A stretch of DNA of 64,000 nucleotides, taken from positions 496,001-560,000 of the forward strand of contig NZ_FTPQ01000001.1 of the NCBI RefSeq assembly GCF_900156435.1, given 5' to 3'. This document shows, piece by piece, positions 46,857 through 56,235 of this stretch. Below the pieces are notes generated by a model, which did not search any database, was not told the DNA's origin, and saw only the letters and a list, made by a program, of their open reading frames with translations. The translations under genes and the position numbers were made by a program. The DNA comes from Microbacterium sp. RU1D. Lineage in GTDB: Bacteria > Actinomycetota > Actinomycetes > Actinomycetales > Microbacteriaceae. The stretch's first letter is position 1. Every line of letters begins with the position of its first letter.

Positions 46857-48644
46857 TCAGGGCTTGGTGGTGGCGCCGGCGCCGTTGCCCGTCGGGGTGG
46901 GGCTCGGCGTGTTGCCACCGGTGATGGAGGCGGATGCCTCGCCCGAGGGCCCCGCGGTGCGGTCGGTGCCCGAGCAGCTCACGGTGTACGTCACCCGCAG
47001 GGTCTGGCCCGCGGAATTGCTCACCTTCAGCTGCGCGTTGCGCTCGTCGGGGGAGAACGACGCCGTGGACTGCCCGTTCGTGTCGAACGTGCCGTTCGTG
47101 GCCGTGAAGTCGTACGACGTGACGCTGCCGGTACCGGCGGGGCACGAGTACTGCTGCCACGACACCTGGATGTCGCTGCCGGCCGTGACGGAGCTGCTCG
47201 GAAGCGTGGGGGCGCCGGGCTGCTGGAGCGGGGTCTCTTCGCCGTAGACGGTGACGGTGATGTTCGTGCCCTCGGGATTACGGCCCGTGGGGTCGACGAT
47301 GTAGACGCGACCGATCTGATCGGCGTTCTCCGCTGCCGTACCGGTGGCGCACGTCGCGCCGAGGTTCGCCTGGCGCAGCGTCTCGCGCGCCTCGTCGCAG
47401 GTCTGACCGACGAGGTCGAGGGCGTCGACGTCGACGAGCTGTGCCGACTGCGTCGGCGTCGGCGAGGCGGAGGGCGAGGCGGGGGTGCTGGGCGCCGCCG
47501 AGCTCGGCGCGGTGCTGGAGGATGCCGCGTCGGGCTCGTCCTGGTTCGAAAGCAGGGTGAAGACCGTTCCGCCCAGGACCAGGGCCAGTAGCACGATGAG
47601 GGCGACCAGCGGCCACGTCCAGGGGCTGCGCTTCTTCTTCTGCGGCTCGACGTCTTCCTCGGTGTGCTGCTCCGTCAGAAGGGACGTCGCTCCGGCGGCA
47701 GCGCCCGCTGCGGGCAGCAGACGCGTGGTGGCCGAGGTCTGTCCCGACGTCAGCAGCTGCGTGGCGTCGTCGACGGCGGCGGTGCCCGCGGCGACGGCCG
47801 GGACGGCCGCGGCGGCGGCCGCGAGATCGCCGCGACGAAGCGCCGCGGCGGCGCGCGACACGGCCGCGGACGAGGCCGGGCGGTCTTCGGGCTTCTTCGC
47901 GATCATCGCCATCACGAGGTTCTGCACCGGGACCGCGACCGTGGGCGGAAGCGGCGCGGGCTGCTCGTTGATCTGCGCCATGGCGATGGCGACCTGCGAC
48001 TCGCCCGTGAAGGGACGCTTGCCCGCCAGGCACTCGTACGCGACGATGCCGAGCGAGTAGGTGTCGGTGGCGGGAGATGCGGGGTGACCCGAGGCCTGCT
48101 CGGGTGAGAGGTACTGCACCGTGCCCATGACCTGACCGGTCGCGGTGAGCGGCACCTGGTCGGCGATGCGCGCGATGCCGAAGTCCGTGATCTTGACACG
48201 GCCGTCGGGGGTGATGAGGAGGTTGCCGGGCTTGATGTCGCGGTGCACGAGGCCCGCAGCGTGCGCGGCCTGGAGAGCGGCCGCGGTCTGCGCGACGATG
48301 TCGAGCGTCTTGTCGGACGACAGCGAGCCTTCGCGCTCGAGGATCGTGGACAGGGCCTCACCGGGGACGAGTTCCATCACGAGGAAGGCGCTGCCGGCTT
48401 CCTCGCCGTAGTCGAAGACACTGGCGATGCCCTCGTGGTTGACGAGGGCCGCGTGACGGGCCTCGGCGCGGAAGCGCTCGAGGAAGCCCGGGTCACCCAT
48501 GTACTCGTCTTTGAGGATCTTGATGGCGACCGTGCGCCCGATGACGTGGTCGGTCGCTTCCCAGACCTCGCCCATGCCGCCGATCGCGATCCGCGAATCG
48601 AGTTCGTACCGCCCGCCGAAGGTCACACCCTGTGTCGGTCTCAT
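46857..48644 (-). CDS. pknA: Ser/Thr protein kinase PknA-like, with extracellular PASTA/Ig-like region
   Basis: 595 residues. Kinase domain (about 10-275) with GGMGEVWEA, VAIKILK, HRDIKPGN and DFGIAR. An Ala-rich linker precedes a membrane helix (about 345-367) and an extracellular Ser/Thr/Pro linker. Then comes one PASTA-like unit (VDALDLVGQTCDEARETLRQANLGATC) and a fibronectin/Ig-like module. M. tuberculosis PknA lacks PASTA, so this is larger than usual. Its ATG overlaps the pbpA stop (ATGA). Confidence 0.92.
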   Translation of the reverse strand: MRPTQGVTFGGRYELDSRIAIGGMGEVWEATDHVIGRTVAIKILKDEYMGDPGFLERFRAEARHAALVNHEGIASVFDYGEEAGSAFLVMELVPGEALSTILEREGSLSSDKTLDIVAQTAAALQAAHAAGLVHRDIKPGNLLITPDGRVKITDFGIARIADQVPLTATGQVMGTVQYLSPEQASGHPASPATDTYSLGIVAYECLAGKRPFTGESQVAIAMAQINEQPAPLPPTVAVPVQNLVMAMIAKKPEDRPASSAAVSRAAAALRRGDLAAAAAAVPAVAAGTAAVDDATQLLTSGQTSATTRLLPAAGAAAGATSLLTEQHTEEDVEPQKKKRSPWTWPLVALIVLLALVLGGTVFTLLSNQDEPDAASSSTAPSSAAPSTPASPSASPTPTQSAQLVDVDALDLVGQTCDEARETLRQANLGATCATGTAAENADQIGRVYIVDPTGRNPEGTNITVTVYGEETPLQQPGAPTLPSSSVTAGSDIQVSWQQYSCPAGTGSVTSYDFTATNGTFDTNGQSTASFSPDERNAQLKVSNSAGQTLRVTYTVSCSGTDRTAGPSGEASASITGGNTPSPTPTGNGAGATTKP

Positions 48645-50095
48645 TTACCCAGCACCGCCTCCATGACCTTCTTCGCTATCGGGGCGGCGATCTCGTTGCC
48701 GCTCCCGCTCTGCCCCTGGCCTCCACCGTTTTCGACCACCACGGCGACGGCGACCTGGGGGTCGTCCGCCGGTGCGAAGCCGGTGAACCAGAGAGTGTAG
48801 GGACGGGAATCGTTCTCCGCGGTGCCGGTCTTACCCGCCACCTGGACCCCGTCTATTCTTGCATTCGATGCCGCGCCGTCCTGGACGTTCGCCGTCATCA
48901 TCGAAACCATCTGCGCCGCGATGTCGGACTCCAGAGCCCGGCCGAACTCGCTATTGGAGCCCTCGTCGGTGACCGAGAGGTTGGGCTCGATGACCCGATC
49001 GACCATCCGCGGGTTCATCACCACGCCGCCGTTCGCGATGCCGGCGGAGACCATCGCCATCTGCATGGGCGTGGCGCGCACATCGCCCTGACCGAAGCCG
49101 CTCAGAGCGGTCTGAGGAGCGTTGGGGCTGTCGGGATAGGTCGACGCGGTCGACTGCAGCGGCATCGTGAACTGCTCGTTGAAGCCGTACTTCTCGGCCT
49201 CCGCGCGGATGGCGTCGTCGCCCAGCTCGACCGCGAGTTCGGCGAACGGGATGTTGCAGCTCAGGCGCAGCGCGGTGGCGATCGTCACGGTGTCGCCCCC
49301 GCCGCACGTGCCGCCGCCCGCGTTGCTGACCACGTTGGTGGACTGCGGCAGCGTGTAGGCGGCGAGGTTCGGGAACGCCGAGTCGGGCGTGTATTTGCCG
49401 GATGCCAGGGCGGCCGAGGCCACGACGAGCTTGAACGTCGAGCCCGGCGGGTTCAGATTGCCCGCGATGGCGCGGTTGTCGAGCGGCTTCGCGCTGTCGG
49501 CGACGAGCTGGTCGTACGCCGCGTTCACGGCATCCGTGTCGTGGGAGGCGAGGATGTTCGTGTCGTAGCTCGGCTTGGAGACCATGGCCAGGATGCGTCC
49601 GGTCGAGGGCTCGATGGCGACGACGGCGCCCTGCTGATCGCCGAGGGCGTCCCACGCGGCCTTCTGCACGTCGGCGTCGAGCGAGAGCTCGACGTTCGAT
49701 CCGCGCGGGGCCTGACCCGTGATCGCCCGGTCGATGCGCGAGAAGAACTGGTTGGAGTCGGAGCCGCTGAGCACGCTGTTCTCTGCGGACTCGATGTTCG
49801 TCTTCGCGTCGAGGACCGGGTTCATGTACCCGGTCACGGGCGCCCACATGTCGGCATCCGTGTATTGGCGCTGCCAGCTGTAGACGTCGTCGGACGGGAC
49901 CGACTGAGCGATCGGCGTTCCGCTGACGATGATGGAGCCGCGCTGGATCTCGTAGGAGTCGTAGAGGGCGCGGGTGTTGCCCTGGGTGTTGGTCAGCGCG
50001 TTCGCCTGCACCACCTGGATGACGCTCGTCGAGGCGAATAGCGCGAGGAACATGGCGAGCATGACGATGCTGAGGCGTCGGAGTTCTTTGGTCAC
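48641..50095 (-). CDS. pbpA: penicillin-binding protein 2 (PbpA)
   Basis: 484 residues. An N-terminal membrane anchor (about 8-30) precedes a dimerisation region and the transpeptidase domain with S219-T-F-K222, SCN (about 279-281) and the KTGT motif near residue 425. It cross-links peptidoglycan with RodA. Overlaps pknA by 4 nt; RodA lies just upstream (40 nt). Confidence 0.95.
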   Translation of the reverse strand: MTKELRRLSIVMLAMFLALFASTSVIQVVQANALTNTQGNTRALYDSYEIQRGSIIVSGTPIAQSVPSDDVYSWQRQYTDADMWAPVTGYMNPVLDAKTNIESAENSVLSGSDSNQFFSRIDRAITGQAPRGSNVELSLDADVQKAAWDALGDQQGAVVAIEPSTGRILAMVSKPSYDTNILASHDTDAVNAAYDQLVADSAKPLDNRAIAGNLNPPGSTFKLVVASAALASGKYTPDSAFPNLAAYTLPQSTNVVSNAGGGTCGGGDTVTIATALRLSCNIPFAELAVELGDDAIRAEAEKYGFNEQFTMPLQSTASTYPDSPNAPQTALSGFGQGDVRATPMQMAMVSAGIANGGVVMNPRMVDRVIEPNLSVTDEGSNSEFGRALESDIAAQMVSMMTANVQDGAASNARIDGVQVAGKTGTAENDSRPYTLWFTGFAPADDPQVAVAVVVENGGGQGQSGSGNEIAAPIAKKVMEAVLGK

Positions 50096-50135
50096 GGTGC
50101 CTCCTCGAATCGGGGGGCGGTGGGGGCGCGGCGCA

Positions 50136-51539
50136 TCAGCCGATCACCACCCGGGGACGGGAACGGACGGCGTCGGAGATGCGCAGCAGGAACGCCACGA
50201 TGATCCAGTTCGCGATCAGCGAGGATCCGCCGGCGGCGAGGAACGGCGTGGTCAGACCGGTCAGCGGGATGACGCGCGTGACGCCGCCGACCATGATGAA
50301 CACCTGCAGCGCGATCGTGAACGAGAACCCGGTCGCCAGGAGCTTGCCGAAGTCGTCCTGTCCGGCGAGACCGACGCGGATGCCACGGCTGGTGAACACC
50401 ATGTAGAGCGCGAGGATCGCGAAGATCCCGACCAGGCCGAGCTCCTCGCCCAGGCTGGGAATGATGTAGTCGCTCTGCGACAGCGGCGTGATGTACGGCC
50501 GGCCCTGACCGAGCCCGGTGCCGAAGAGTCCGCCGTGCGACAAGCCGAAGATGCCCTGAACCAGCTGGTAGCTGCCGCCGTCGCGGTCGATGACGTCCTG
50601 ATCGAACGCATTGAGCCAGTTGGCGAAGCGCCCCTGCACGTAGGGGAGCACGCGGGATGCCAGGAACGCGCCGCTGGCGACCAGGATCAGGCCGATGAAG
50701 ACCCAGCTGGTCTTGCCGGTCGCGGCGTACAGCATCGCGACGAACATGCCGAAGATGAGCAGGCCGGTTCCGAGGTCGCGCTGCAGAACGATGATGCCGA
50801 GCGAGACGAGCCAGATGATCAGTACCGGGCCGAGCTCGCGGGCCCGCGGCCAGGTCATGAAGAGGAACCTCGTGCCGGTCGAGGTGAGGCTCTCGCGGGT
50901 GCGCACGAGGTAGCCGGCGAAGAAGATCGCCAGGCAGATCTTGGCCAGCTCGCCCGGCTGGAACGACACGAAGCCGAGCGAGACCCAGACGTCGGCGTTC
51001 TGGTCGGTGCCCAGGCCCGGCACGAAGGGCAGAAGGAGCAGCAGGATGCCGACGAGGCCCGAGAGGTACGTGTAGCGGAAGAGCACGCGATAGTTGCGGA
51101 CGAAGATCAGCACGGCCAGCGCGCAGAGCATCGCGAGGGCGGCCCACGCGATCTGACGGTGGCCCGTGGCATCCCACCCGGTGCTCTGATCGGCGAGGTC
51201 GATGCGGTAGATCATCGCGATGCCGAGGCCCGTGAGGACGGTGGCGATGGGGAGCACGAACGGATCGGCGTCGCGCACGCGCAGACGCAGCACGACGTGG
51301 ATCACGAGGCCGAGCACGGCCGGCACGGCGGCGAGCGTGAGGAAGCCGGTGTCGACCGCGCCCGTGGCTCCGAGCTGCACGAGGGCGATCGCGGAGCCGT
51401 AGACGGCGATGGCGAAGACGAGCAGACCCAGCTCGCGATTGCGCTGCGTCGCCGGGACGCGCATCTTCTTGAGCGCGCGCATGACGGCCGTGTCGGTCGA
51501 CACGGCGTCGGGGGAGCGCGTCTGCTTCTGGTCGGTCAT
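50136..51539 (-). CDS. rodA: SEDS glycosyltransferase RodA/FtsW
   Basis: 467 residues with about ten to twelve membrane segments. The catalytic SEDS motif lies in WVSLGFVSFQPGELAKI, with further signatures VLQRDLGTGLLIFG and YIIPSLGEELGLVG. It polymerises glycan strands and pairs with PbpA. ATG 51539 overlaps the phosphatase stop (ATGA). Confidence 0.95.
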   Translation of the reverse strand: MTDQKQTRSPDAVSTDTAVMRALKKMRVPATQRNRELGLLVFAIAVYGSAIALVQLGATGAVDTGFLTLAAVPAVLGLVIHVVLRLRVRDADPFVLPIATVLTGLGIAMIYRIDLADQSTGWDATGHRQIAWAALAMLCALAVLIFVRNYRVLFRYTYLSGLVGILLLLLPFVPGLGTDQNADVWVSLGFVSFQPGELAKICLAIFFAGYLVRTRESLTSTGTRFLFMTWPRARELGPVLIIWLVSLGIIVLQRDLGTGLLIFGMFVAMLYAATGKTSWVFIGLILVASGAFLASRVLPYVQGRFANWLNAFDQDVIDRDGGSYQLVQGIFGLSHGGLFGTGLGQGRPYITPLSQSDYIIPSLGEELGLVGIFAILALYMVFTSRGIRVGLAGQDDFGKLLATGFSFTIALQVFIMVGGVTRVIPLTGLTTPFLAAGGSSLIANWIIVAFLLRISDAVRSRPRVVIG

Positions 51540-52774
51540 CCGCTTCCCTCCGCCGCCGGTCGCAGGCGGTCGACGATCAGCTCCGCGTCGGAGAGCGAGC
51601 GGGCCGAGATCGTGGCCTCGACGGTCTGACGGTCGAAATCCGACAGATCGGCGAGCACGATGTTCGTGTCTTCGTAGACGGTCGACAGCGAGATCGGACC
51701 GATGGACTGCTGGATGCCGCGGTAGATGACGACCGAATTCTCGTCGGCGCCGACGTAGTACCGCGTCTGCGTCCAGTTGTAGCCGGCGAACAGGGCGACG
51801 CCGATGCCCGCCAGGACGACGAGCAGCGCCGCGAGCCACCCGAAGCGGCGACGGCGCGCGCGGCGACGGTCCTCCTCGATGAGCTCCTCGAGGAATTCGG
51901 CGGCGGGCTCGAAGTGAGTCGGCTCATTGGCGACCTGCCGGGCGTGGTGCAGCCAGTTCGGCCGGCTCGGCCGTGCCGCGGGGACCACGACGCCGCTGGG
52001 GTTGGAGGCGGAGCCGACGATGGCGGGGGTGCCGATGAACACCGGATGCTGACCGCCCACGTCGACGAGCACGACGGTGACGTTGTCGGGCGCGCCACCG
52101 TCGAGCGCCTGCTTGAGAAGGGCGTCGGCCGTGCGGGCCGGGGGCATGCCGAGGGCGAGCGTCCTGGCCGTGTGCGGGTCGTCGACGACGCCCGAGAGCC
52201 CGTCGGAGCACAGCAGCCAGCGGTCGCCGTCCTGCGTCGGCATGATGAAGCTGTCGACCTCGGGGTCGGGATCCATGTCGCCGAGCACGCGCATGAGGAC
52301 GGAACGGCGGGGGTGGTACCGCGCCTCTTCGGGGGTGATGCGGCCCGAGTCGACGAGGCGCTGCACGAAGGTGTGGTCGGCCGTGATCTGCGTGAGCGTG
52401 TCGTCGCGGTACAGGTAGATGCGCGAGTCGCCGATGTGTCCGATGACGGCGTAGTCGTCGACCATGACCAGGGCGCTGACGGTGGTGCCCATGCCGGCGA
52501 GCTCGGGTCGGCGCGCGACGGTGTCGATCAGCTCGGCGGCGGTGTCGGCGAGGGCGTCGCGGATCGCCTGTTCCGCCTGCGCGGGACTGCCGAAGGGCTG
52601 ATCGAGCTCGGTCAGGCGGTGGATCGCGAGGCTCGAGGCGACGTCACCTCCGGCGTGTCCGCCCATGCCGTCGGCGACCACGAAGAGATTGGACCCGGCG
52701 TAGCCGGAGTCCTGATTGTTGGAGCGCACCTTGCCCGTGTGGGAGATGGCGGCACTCGAGCCCTGGAAGACCAT
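51536..52774 (-). CDS. pstP: PP2C-family Ser/Thr phosphatase PstP
   Basis: 412 residues. The PPM domain (about 5-240) carries the metal-binding motifs VRSNNQDSG, VADGMGGHAGG, LLCSDGLSG and GAPDNVTVVLV. A linker, a membrane helix (about 318-340) and an extracellular tail of about 75 residues follow. It reverses PknA/PknB phosphorylation. 9 nt after fhaB. Confidence 0.95.
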   Translation of the reverse strand: MVFQGSSAAISHTGKVRSNNQDSGYAGSNLFVVADGMGGHAGGDVASSLAIHRLTELDQPFGSPAQAEQAIRDALADTAAELIDTVARRPELAGMGTTVSALVMVDDYAVIGHIGDSRIYLYRDDTLTQITADHTFVQRLVDSGRITPEEARYHPRRSVLMRVLGDMDPDPEVDSFIMPTQDGDRWLLCSDGLSGVVDDPHTARTLALGMPPARTADALLKQALDGGAPDNVTVVLVDVGGQHPVFIGTPAIVGSASNPSGVVVPAARPSRPNWLHHARQVANEPTHFEPAAEFLEELIEEDRRRARRRRFGWLAALLVVLAGIGVALFAGYNWTQTRYYVGADENSVVIYRGIQQSIGPISLSTVYEDTNIVLADLSDFDRQTVEATISARSLSDAELIVDRLRPAAEGSG

Positions 52775-52783
52775 GGGGGTGGC

Positions 52784-53323
52784 TTACGTCCTCAACTCGA
52801 ACGTGGTCGCGCCGACCTTGATGGGCGCTCCCACCTTGACCTGCACGGGCGAGGCGACGCGCACACCGTCGTGGGTGGTGCCGTTCGTGGAGTCGAGGTC
52901 CTGCAGCATCCACTGATCGCCCCACAGGACGAGTCGGGCGTGGTGGCTGGAGGTGTAGTCGTCGCGGATGACGAGTCCCGACTCGCTCGAGCGCCCGATC
53001 GTCAGCGGCTCGGTGCCCAGCGGCAGCTCGAGACCCGCCTTCGGACCGCTCGTGATGACGATGCGCGAGACCGCGGACGTCGTCGCGAGGGCTCCGACCG
53101 GGGCGGGAGCGGGCGGCGCCGCCGGTCGCTTGACCTGCGTGGTCACCGCGTCGGGCGACGCCGTCGGCGCGGCGGCTGCGGGAGCGGATGCCGCCGGCTC
53201 GGGGAGCTTCCGCACCTTGACGCCGAAGAGGTCGGCGCGCAGCGAGTACACGACGCCGAACACGAAGAACCACAGGAGCACGAGGAACCCGCCCTGCAGG
53301 AGAAGAAGAGTCAGCTGACTCAT
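52784..53323 (-). CDS. fhaB: FHA-domain protein FhaB (FipA)
   Basis: 179 residues. An N-terminal membrane segment (LTLLLLQGGFLVLLWFFVFGVVYSL, about 4-28) precedes an Ala/Pro linker and a C-terminal FHA domain (TIGRSSESGLVIRDDYTSSHHARL, DSTNGTTHDG). It binds phosphothreonine on kinase targets and, in mycobacteria, links FtsZ and FtsQ. It overlaps fhaA by 4 nt. Confidence 0.93.
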   Translation of the reverse strand: MSQLTLLLLQGGFLVLLWFFVFGVVYSLRADLFGVKVRKLPEPAASAPAAAAPTASPDAVTTQVKRPAAPPAPAPVGALATTSAVSRIVITSGPKAGLELPLGTEPLTIGRSSESGLVIRDDYTSSHHARLVLWGDQWMLQDLDSTNGTTHDGVRVASPVQVKVGAPIKVGATTFELRT

Positions 53324-54057
53324 GACAGGGGTCCCCGTTCCCGGACGTCGAAGATGCTCGTGGCGTCGGACGCCTGCGCGCGCCGCGGCGGCTGCGCCTG
53401 CGCGACCACACGGAACACGATATTGGTGCGGCCGATCGAGATCGTGGAATCCGGGGGCAGCGCCGCCTCCGAGACCTTGCGACCGTTGAGGGTCGTGCCG
53501 TTGGTCGATCCGAGGTCGCGCACCATCGCGCGCTCGCCGTCCCACAGGATCTCGACGTGCTTGCGGCTGGTGCCGGCGTCGGGGATGGTGATGTCGGCAT
53601 CGCTTCCGCGTCCGATCACCGTGCGGGAGCCGGTGAGGGGGTGACGCGTGCCGTCGATGTCGACGACCCCGCGCCAGGCGATGCGCCCCTCGGTGGTCTG
53701 CGAGTCCACGCGGAGCGTGCCCGTGGACAGCGACGCATCCCGCTCGATCGTGATGGCCACGGGACCGGCGAAGGAGTATCCCTGGGTGCGGGCGTGCTTC
53801 TTCACGAGGGTGTCGAGCTCGCTGAGCAGGGTCGAGCCCAGGGCGCCCATCTTCTCGTCGTCGGCGGGGGAGAGGCGCACCGAGAACGCGTTGGGCGCGA
53901 GGATGCGCTCGCGGGTCACGACGACGGCCTTCTTATCGAGCTCGCTGCGCAGCGCGGAGGCGATCTCCACCGGCTGGATGCCACTGCGGAAGGTCTTCGC
54001 GAACGCACCATTGACGGCGCGTTCGAGACCTTTCTCGAAACTGTCGAGTAGTCCCAC
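53320..54057 (-). CDS. fhaA: FHA-domain protein FhaA
   Basis: 245 residues from GTG 54057 with an AAGGAG site; the 11-residue upstream extension is unnecessary. The N-terminal DUF3662 domain (about 1-115: GLLDSFEKGLERAVNGAFAKTFRSGIQPVEIASAL) is followed by the FHA domain (about 155-225: VIGRGSDADITIPDAGTSRKHVEI, DLGSTNGTTLNG). The central linker is shorter than in mycobacteria. It recognises phosphorylated wall-synthesis proteins. First gene of the operon. Confidence 0.93.
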   Translation of the reverse strand: MGLLDSFEKGLERAVNGAFAKTFRSGIQPVEIASALRSELDKKAVVVTRERILAPNAFSVRLSPADDEKMGALGSTLLSELDTLVKKHARTQGYSFAGPVAITIERDASLSTGTLRVDSQTTEGRIAWRGVVDIDGTRHPLTGSRTVIGRGSDADITIPDAGTSRKHVEILWDGERAMVRDLGSTNGTTLNGRKVSEAALPPDSTISIGRTNIVFRVVAQAQPPRRAQASDATSIFDVRERGPLS

Positions 54058-54209
54058 GAGACTCCTTCGGGCAGGCAGACCAGTAGGCACATCGTAGCCA
54101 GGGCGGCTGGGCAGGTCATGGAAGCGGTCCCCGACGGCCGCGTTTCGTCACGTGGTCGCCTCCGTGATATTCTCGGGAAGTTGAGTTCGTGGCATCCGTG
54201 CCGCGTCTC

Positions 54210-54293
54210 GCGCGAGTGGCGGAATAGGTAGACGCGCTGGCTTCAGGTGCCAGTGCCCGCAAGGGCGTGGGGGTTCAAGTCCCCCCTCGCGCA
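54210..54293 (+). tRNA. leuT: tRNA-Leu (CAG)
   Basis: 84 nt with a long variable arm (GTGCCCGCAAGGGCGT). Acceptor GCGCGAG/CTCGCGC, anticodon loop TTCAGGT with CAG. No encoded CCA. Confidence 0.96.
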
Positions 54294-54300
54294 CAGACGA

Positions 54301-54337
54301 AAAGACCCCGGGGTTCATCCCCGGGGTCTTTTTCGTT
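54301..54337 (+). terminator. tRNA-Leu terminator
   Basis: AAAAGACCCCGGGG and CCCCGGGGTCTTTT form a 14-bp stem with a TTCAT loop, followed by T residues. Confidence 0.9.
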
Positions 54338-54757
54338 GTCTGAAGGAGTGGGAGGTCCGTGAACCCGTGCGGGTTGGCCCCCGCCGCCGGGGGCTCCGCG
54401 CGCCGCGTACCGGCGTCGAAGGCGGCCGATCGGAGAGGGCTTCGATGAGCCCGTGCCGCCCGAGGTGGCGAACCCCACGGCGGCGCAGTTCGTCGCGAGC
54501 GACGCCCACCCGCGGAAAAGTTATCCACAGTTTCACCACCCTGTGCAGGAAGTTCTCCCCAGCTCGTTGGGCGATGCGCAAGAATCGTCGATCCCGCGGA
54601 ATTACGCGGATGTAATTCTTCTCACGCTCCGGGATCCCGCGGTTCTTCCTCTCGTCGCAGTGGCGCGCTCGCCGGGGCGCCAGCGATTTCCCACAGGGTT
54701 ATCCACATGAGTTTCTCGGCTGTGCACAGAGTTGTCCACAGCCGCGCGAATTGTGAC
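54338..54757. other. gene-free stretch with DnaA-box cluster
   Basis: 420 nt without coding signal. DnaA boxes: TTATCCACA (54521-54529), TTATCCACA (54699-54707), TTGTCCACA (54732-54740), with a weaker TTTCCCACA near 54688. An inverted repeat GAATTAC-gcggat-GTAATTC lies at 54599-54618. Confidence 0.75.
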
Positions 54758-55672
54758 TCAACGGCGCACGCGGTCAAGCCGCGCCTGCATCGCCACGACG
54801 ATCAGGACCACCCCGGCGCCTGTCGCCGCGATCACGGCGACGAACCCGGCATCCGTTCCGACGGGGGATGCCTGCCCGAACTCGTCCTGCCAGGGCCAGA
54901 GCGCGCGGAGTGATCCGAGCATGAGGCCGGTCATCAGCGCCAGCATGACCTCGCGGAAGCGGGCGAGGAGCACGCGCAGCAGGTTCACGAAAAGGCTCAA
55001 CCCCACCACCGCGCCGAGGGCGAAGGCGAGGATGTACGGGACGTCGCGTTCGTTGAGGGCGACGAGCGTCGTCTCGTACAGGCCGAAGACGAGCAGGAGG
55101 AACGCTCCTGACAGACCCGGCATCACGAGGGCGCACACGGCGACCGACGCCGCCAGGGCCACGAGCAACAGCGGCGGGTCCGCCACCGTCGACGACGGCA
55201 GCCCCGTCACGAGAAAGGCGGCGACCGCCGCGATCGCGGCGAGAAGCGCGAGGCGCCAGGTCCAGGCGCGGCCGAGCAGCCGCACGGGGATGAGAAGGGA
55301 GGCCGCGATCATTCCGCCGAACACGGCACGGGTCTCGGTCGGGTGGGCCTGCACGAGAGGAGCGAGAAGGCGCGCGCCCAGGATGACGGCCAGCAGCATG
55401 CCGATGAGCACGGGAGCCACGACGCGCCAGCGCACCGCGGCGAGGTGAGCCCGCGAGCGATTCGTTCCCCGCCCGCGCGCGATGTCGATGAGCGCGACGA
55501 CGGCCCGCACGAGGTGGCTCGCGGCGTCGATCAGCGTCGTGTAGACGCCGACGATCAGGGCGACCGTGCCGCCGCTCACCCCCGGGACCACCTCGACCGC
55601 CCCGATGAGGATTCCGCGGACGAGGTCGAGCGCGGGACGAATCGGGCGGCGGTCGGCGAAGTGGTCGGCCAT
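54758..55672 (-). CDS. popT: DUF368 polyprenyl-phosphate translocase (PopT type)
   Basis: 304 residues from ATG 55672, 7 nt after TAGCGT; a GTG three codons earlier is less likely. Multi-pass membrane protein with the DUF368 signatures RGILIGAVEVVPGVSGGTVALIVGVY near the N-terminus and ALVMPGLSGAFLLLVFGLYE in the middle, an internal repeat. DUF368 proteins recycle undecaprenyl phosphate across the membrane. It is next to the DnaA-box cluster. Confidence 0.85.
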   Translation of the reverse strand: MADHFADRRPIRPALDLVRGILIGAVEVVPGVSGGTVALIVGVYTTLIDAASHLVRAVVALIDIARGRGTNRSRAHLAAVRWRVVAPVLIGMLLAVILGARLLAPLVQAHPTETRAVFGGMIAASLLIPVRLLGRAWTWRLALLAAIAAVAAFLVTGLPSSTVADPPLLLVALAASVAVCALVMPGLSGAFLLLVFGLYETTLVALNERDVPYILAFALGAVVGLSLFVNLLRVLLARFREVMLALMTGLMLGSLRALWPWQDEFGQASPVGTDAGFVAVIAATGAGVVLIVVAMQARLDRVRR

Positions 55673-55685
55673 CCGGCCCACGCTA
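55673..55685 (-). promoter_or_regulatory. -10 box of popT, leaderless spacing
   Basis: TAGCGT at 55685-55680 (minus), 7 nt before ATG 55672. Confidence 0.5.
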
Positions 55686-55833
55686 GGCGATGCGCAACGC
55701 GCGCCACGCGATAAACAGACAAAACGCGTCGATGCAACCCACCCTGCGAAAGTCTTGTCTGGGAGGAAGCTGGGTACAACGAGAGCCCCGTTTCTAGCGG
55801 GCTTCGGTTCTCACTCGCGAAAGGAACGACAAC

Positions 55834-56100
55834 ATGGGATTCTTCGGATTTCTCCTCCTCGGCCTCCTGGCCGGTGCCATCGCCAAGCTGATCCTCCCGG
55901 GCAAGCAGGGCGGCGGATGGCTCGTCACGCTGCTGCTCGGTGTCGTGGGCGCACTCCTCGGCGGATTCCTCGGCGGCCTGCTGTTCAACGCCCCGCTCCA
56001 GGACTTCTTCTCCATCCAGACGTGGCTGCTGGCCATCGGCGGCTCGATCATCGTGCTGCTGATCTACGGCCTCATCGTGGGTCGGCGCACCGCGCGCTGA
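55834..56100 (+). CDS. GlsB/YeaQ/YmgE-family membrane protein
   Basis: 88 residues with three membrane segments and the family glycine motifs (FGFLLLGLLAGAIAKLILPGKQGGGWLVTLLLGVVGALLGGFLGG). GlsB/YeaQ proteins are small stress-associated membrane proteins of unknown mechanism. The ATG follows a GAAAGGA site. A 16-bp hairpin comes right after the stop. Confidence 0.88.
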   Translation: MGFFGFLLLGLLAGAIAKLILPGKQGGGWLVTLLLGVVGALLGGFLGGLLFNAPLQDFFSIQTWLLAIGGSIIVLLIYGLIVGRRTAR

Positions 56101-56108
56101 CGAAGAAC

Positions 56109-56149
56109 GCGAAGGCCCGGGGCGGGGGGAACGCGCCCCGGGCCTTCGC
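56109..56149 (+). terminator. 16-bp hairpin after GlsB-like gene
   Basis: GCGAAGGCCCGGGGCG (56109-56124) pairs perfectly with CGCCCCGGGCCTTCGC (56134-56149). No U-tract. Confidence 0.75.
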
Positions 56150-56235
56150 GCGTCTCCGTCGCGTCCGAGGGCGGAGAGCGATCGCCGTCGCCCGGGTGTC
56201 GCCATGACCTCGACGGTCACGCTTTACTGATCAGG

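Noticed and set aside
39845..54293. tRNA genes as integration sites
   Set aside because: All three tRNAs are intact, with terminators or host genes following; no integrase or 3' tRNA duplicate seen.
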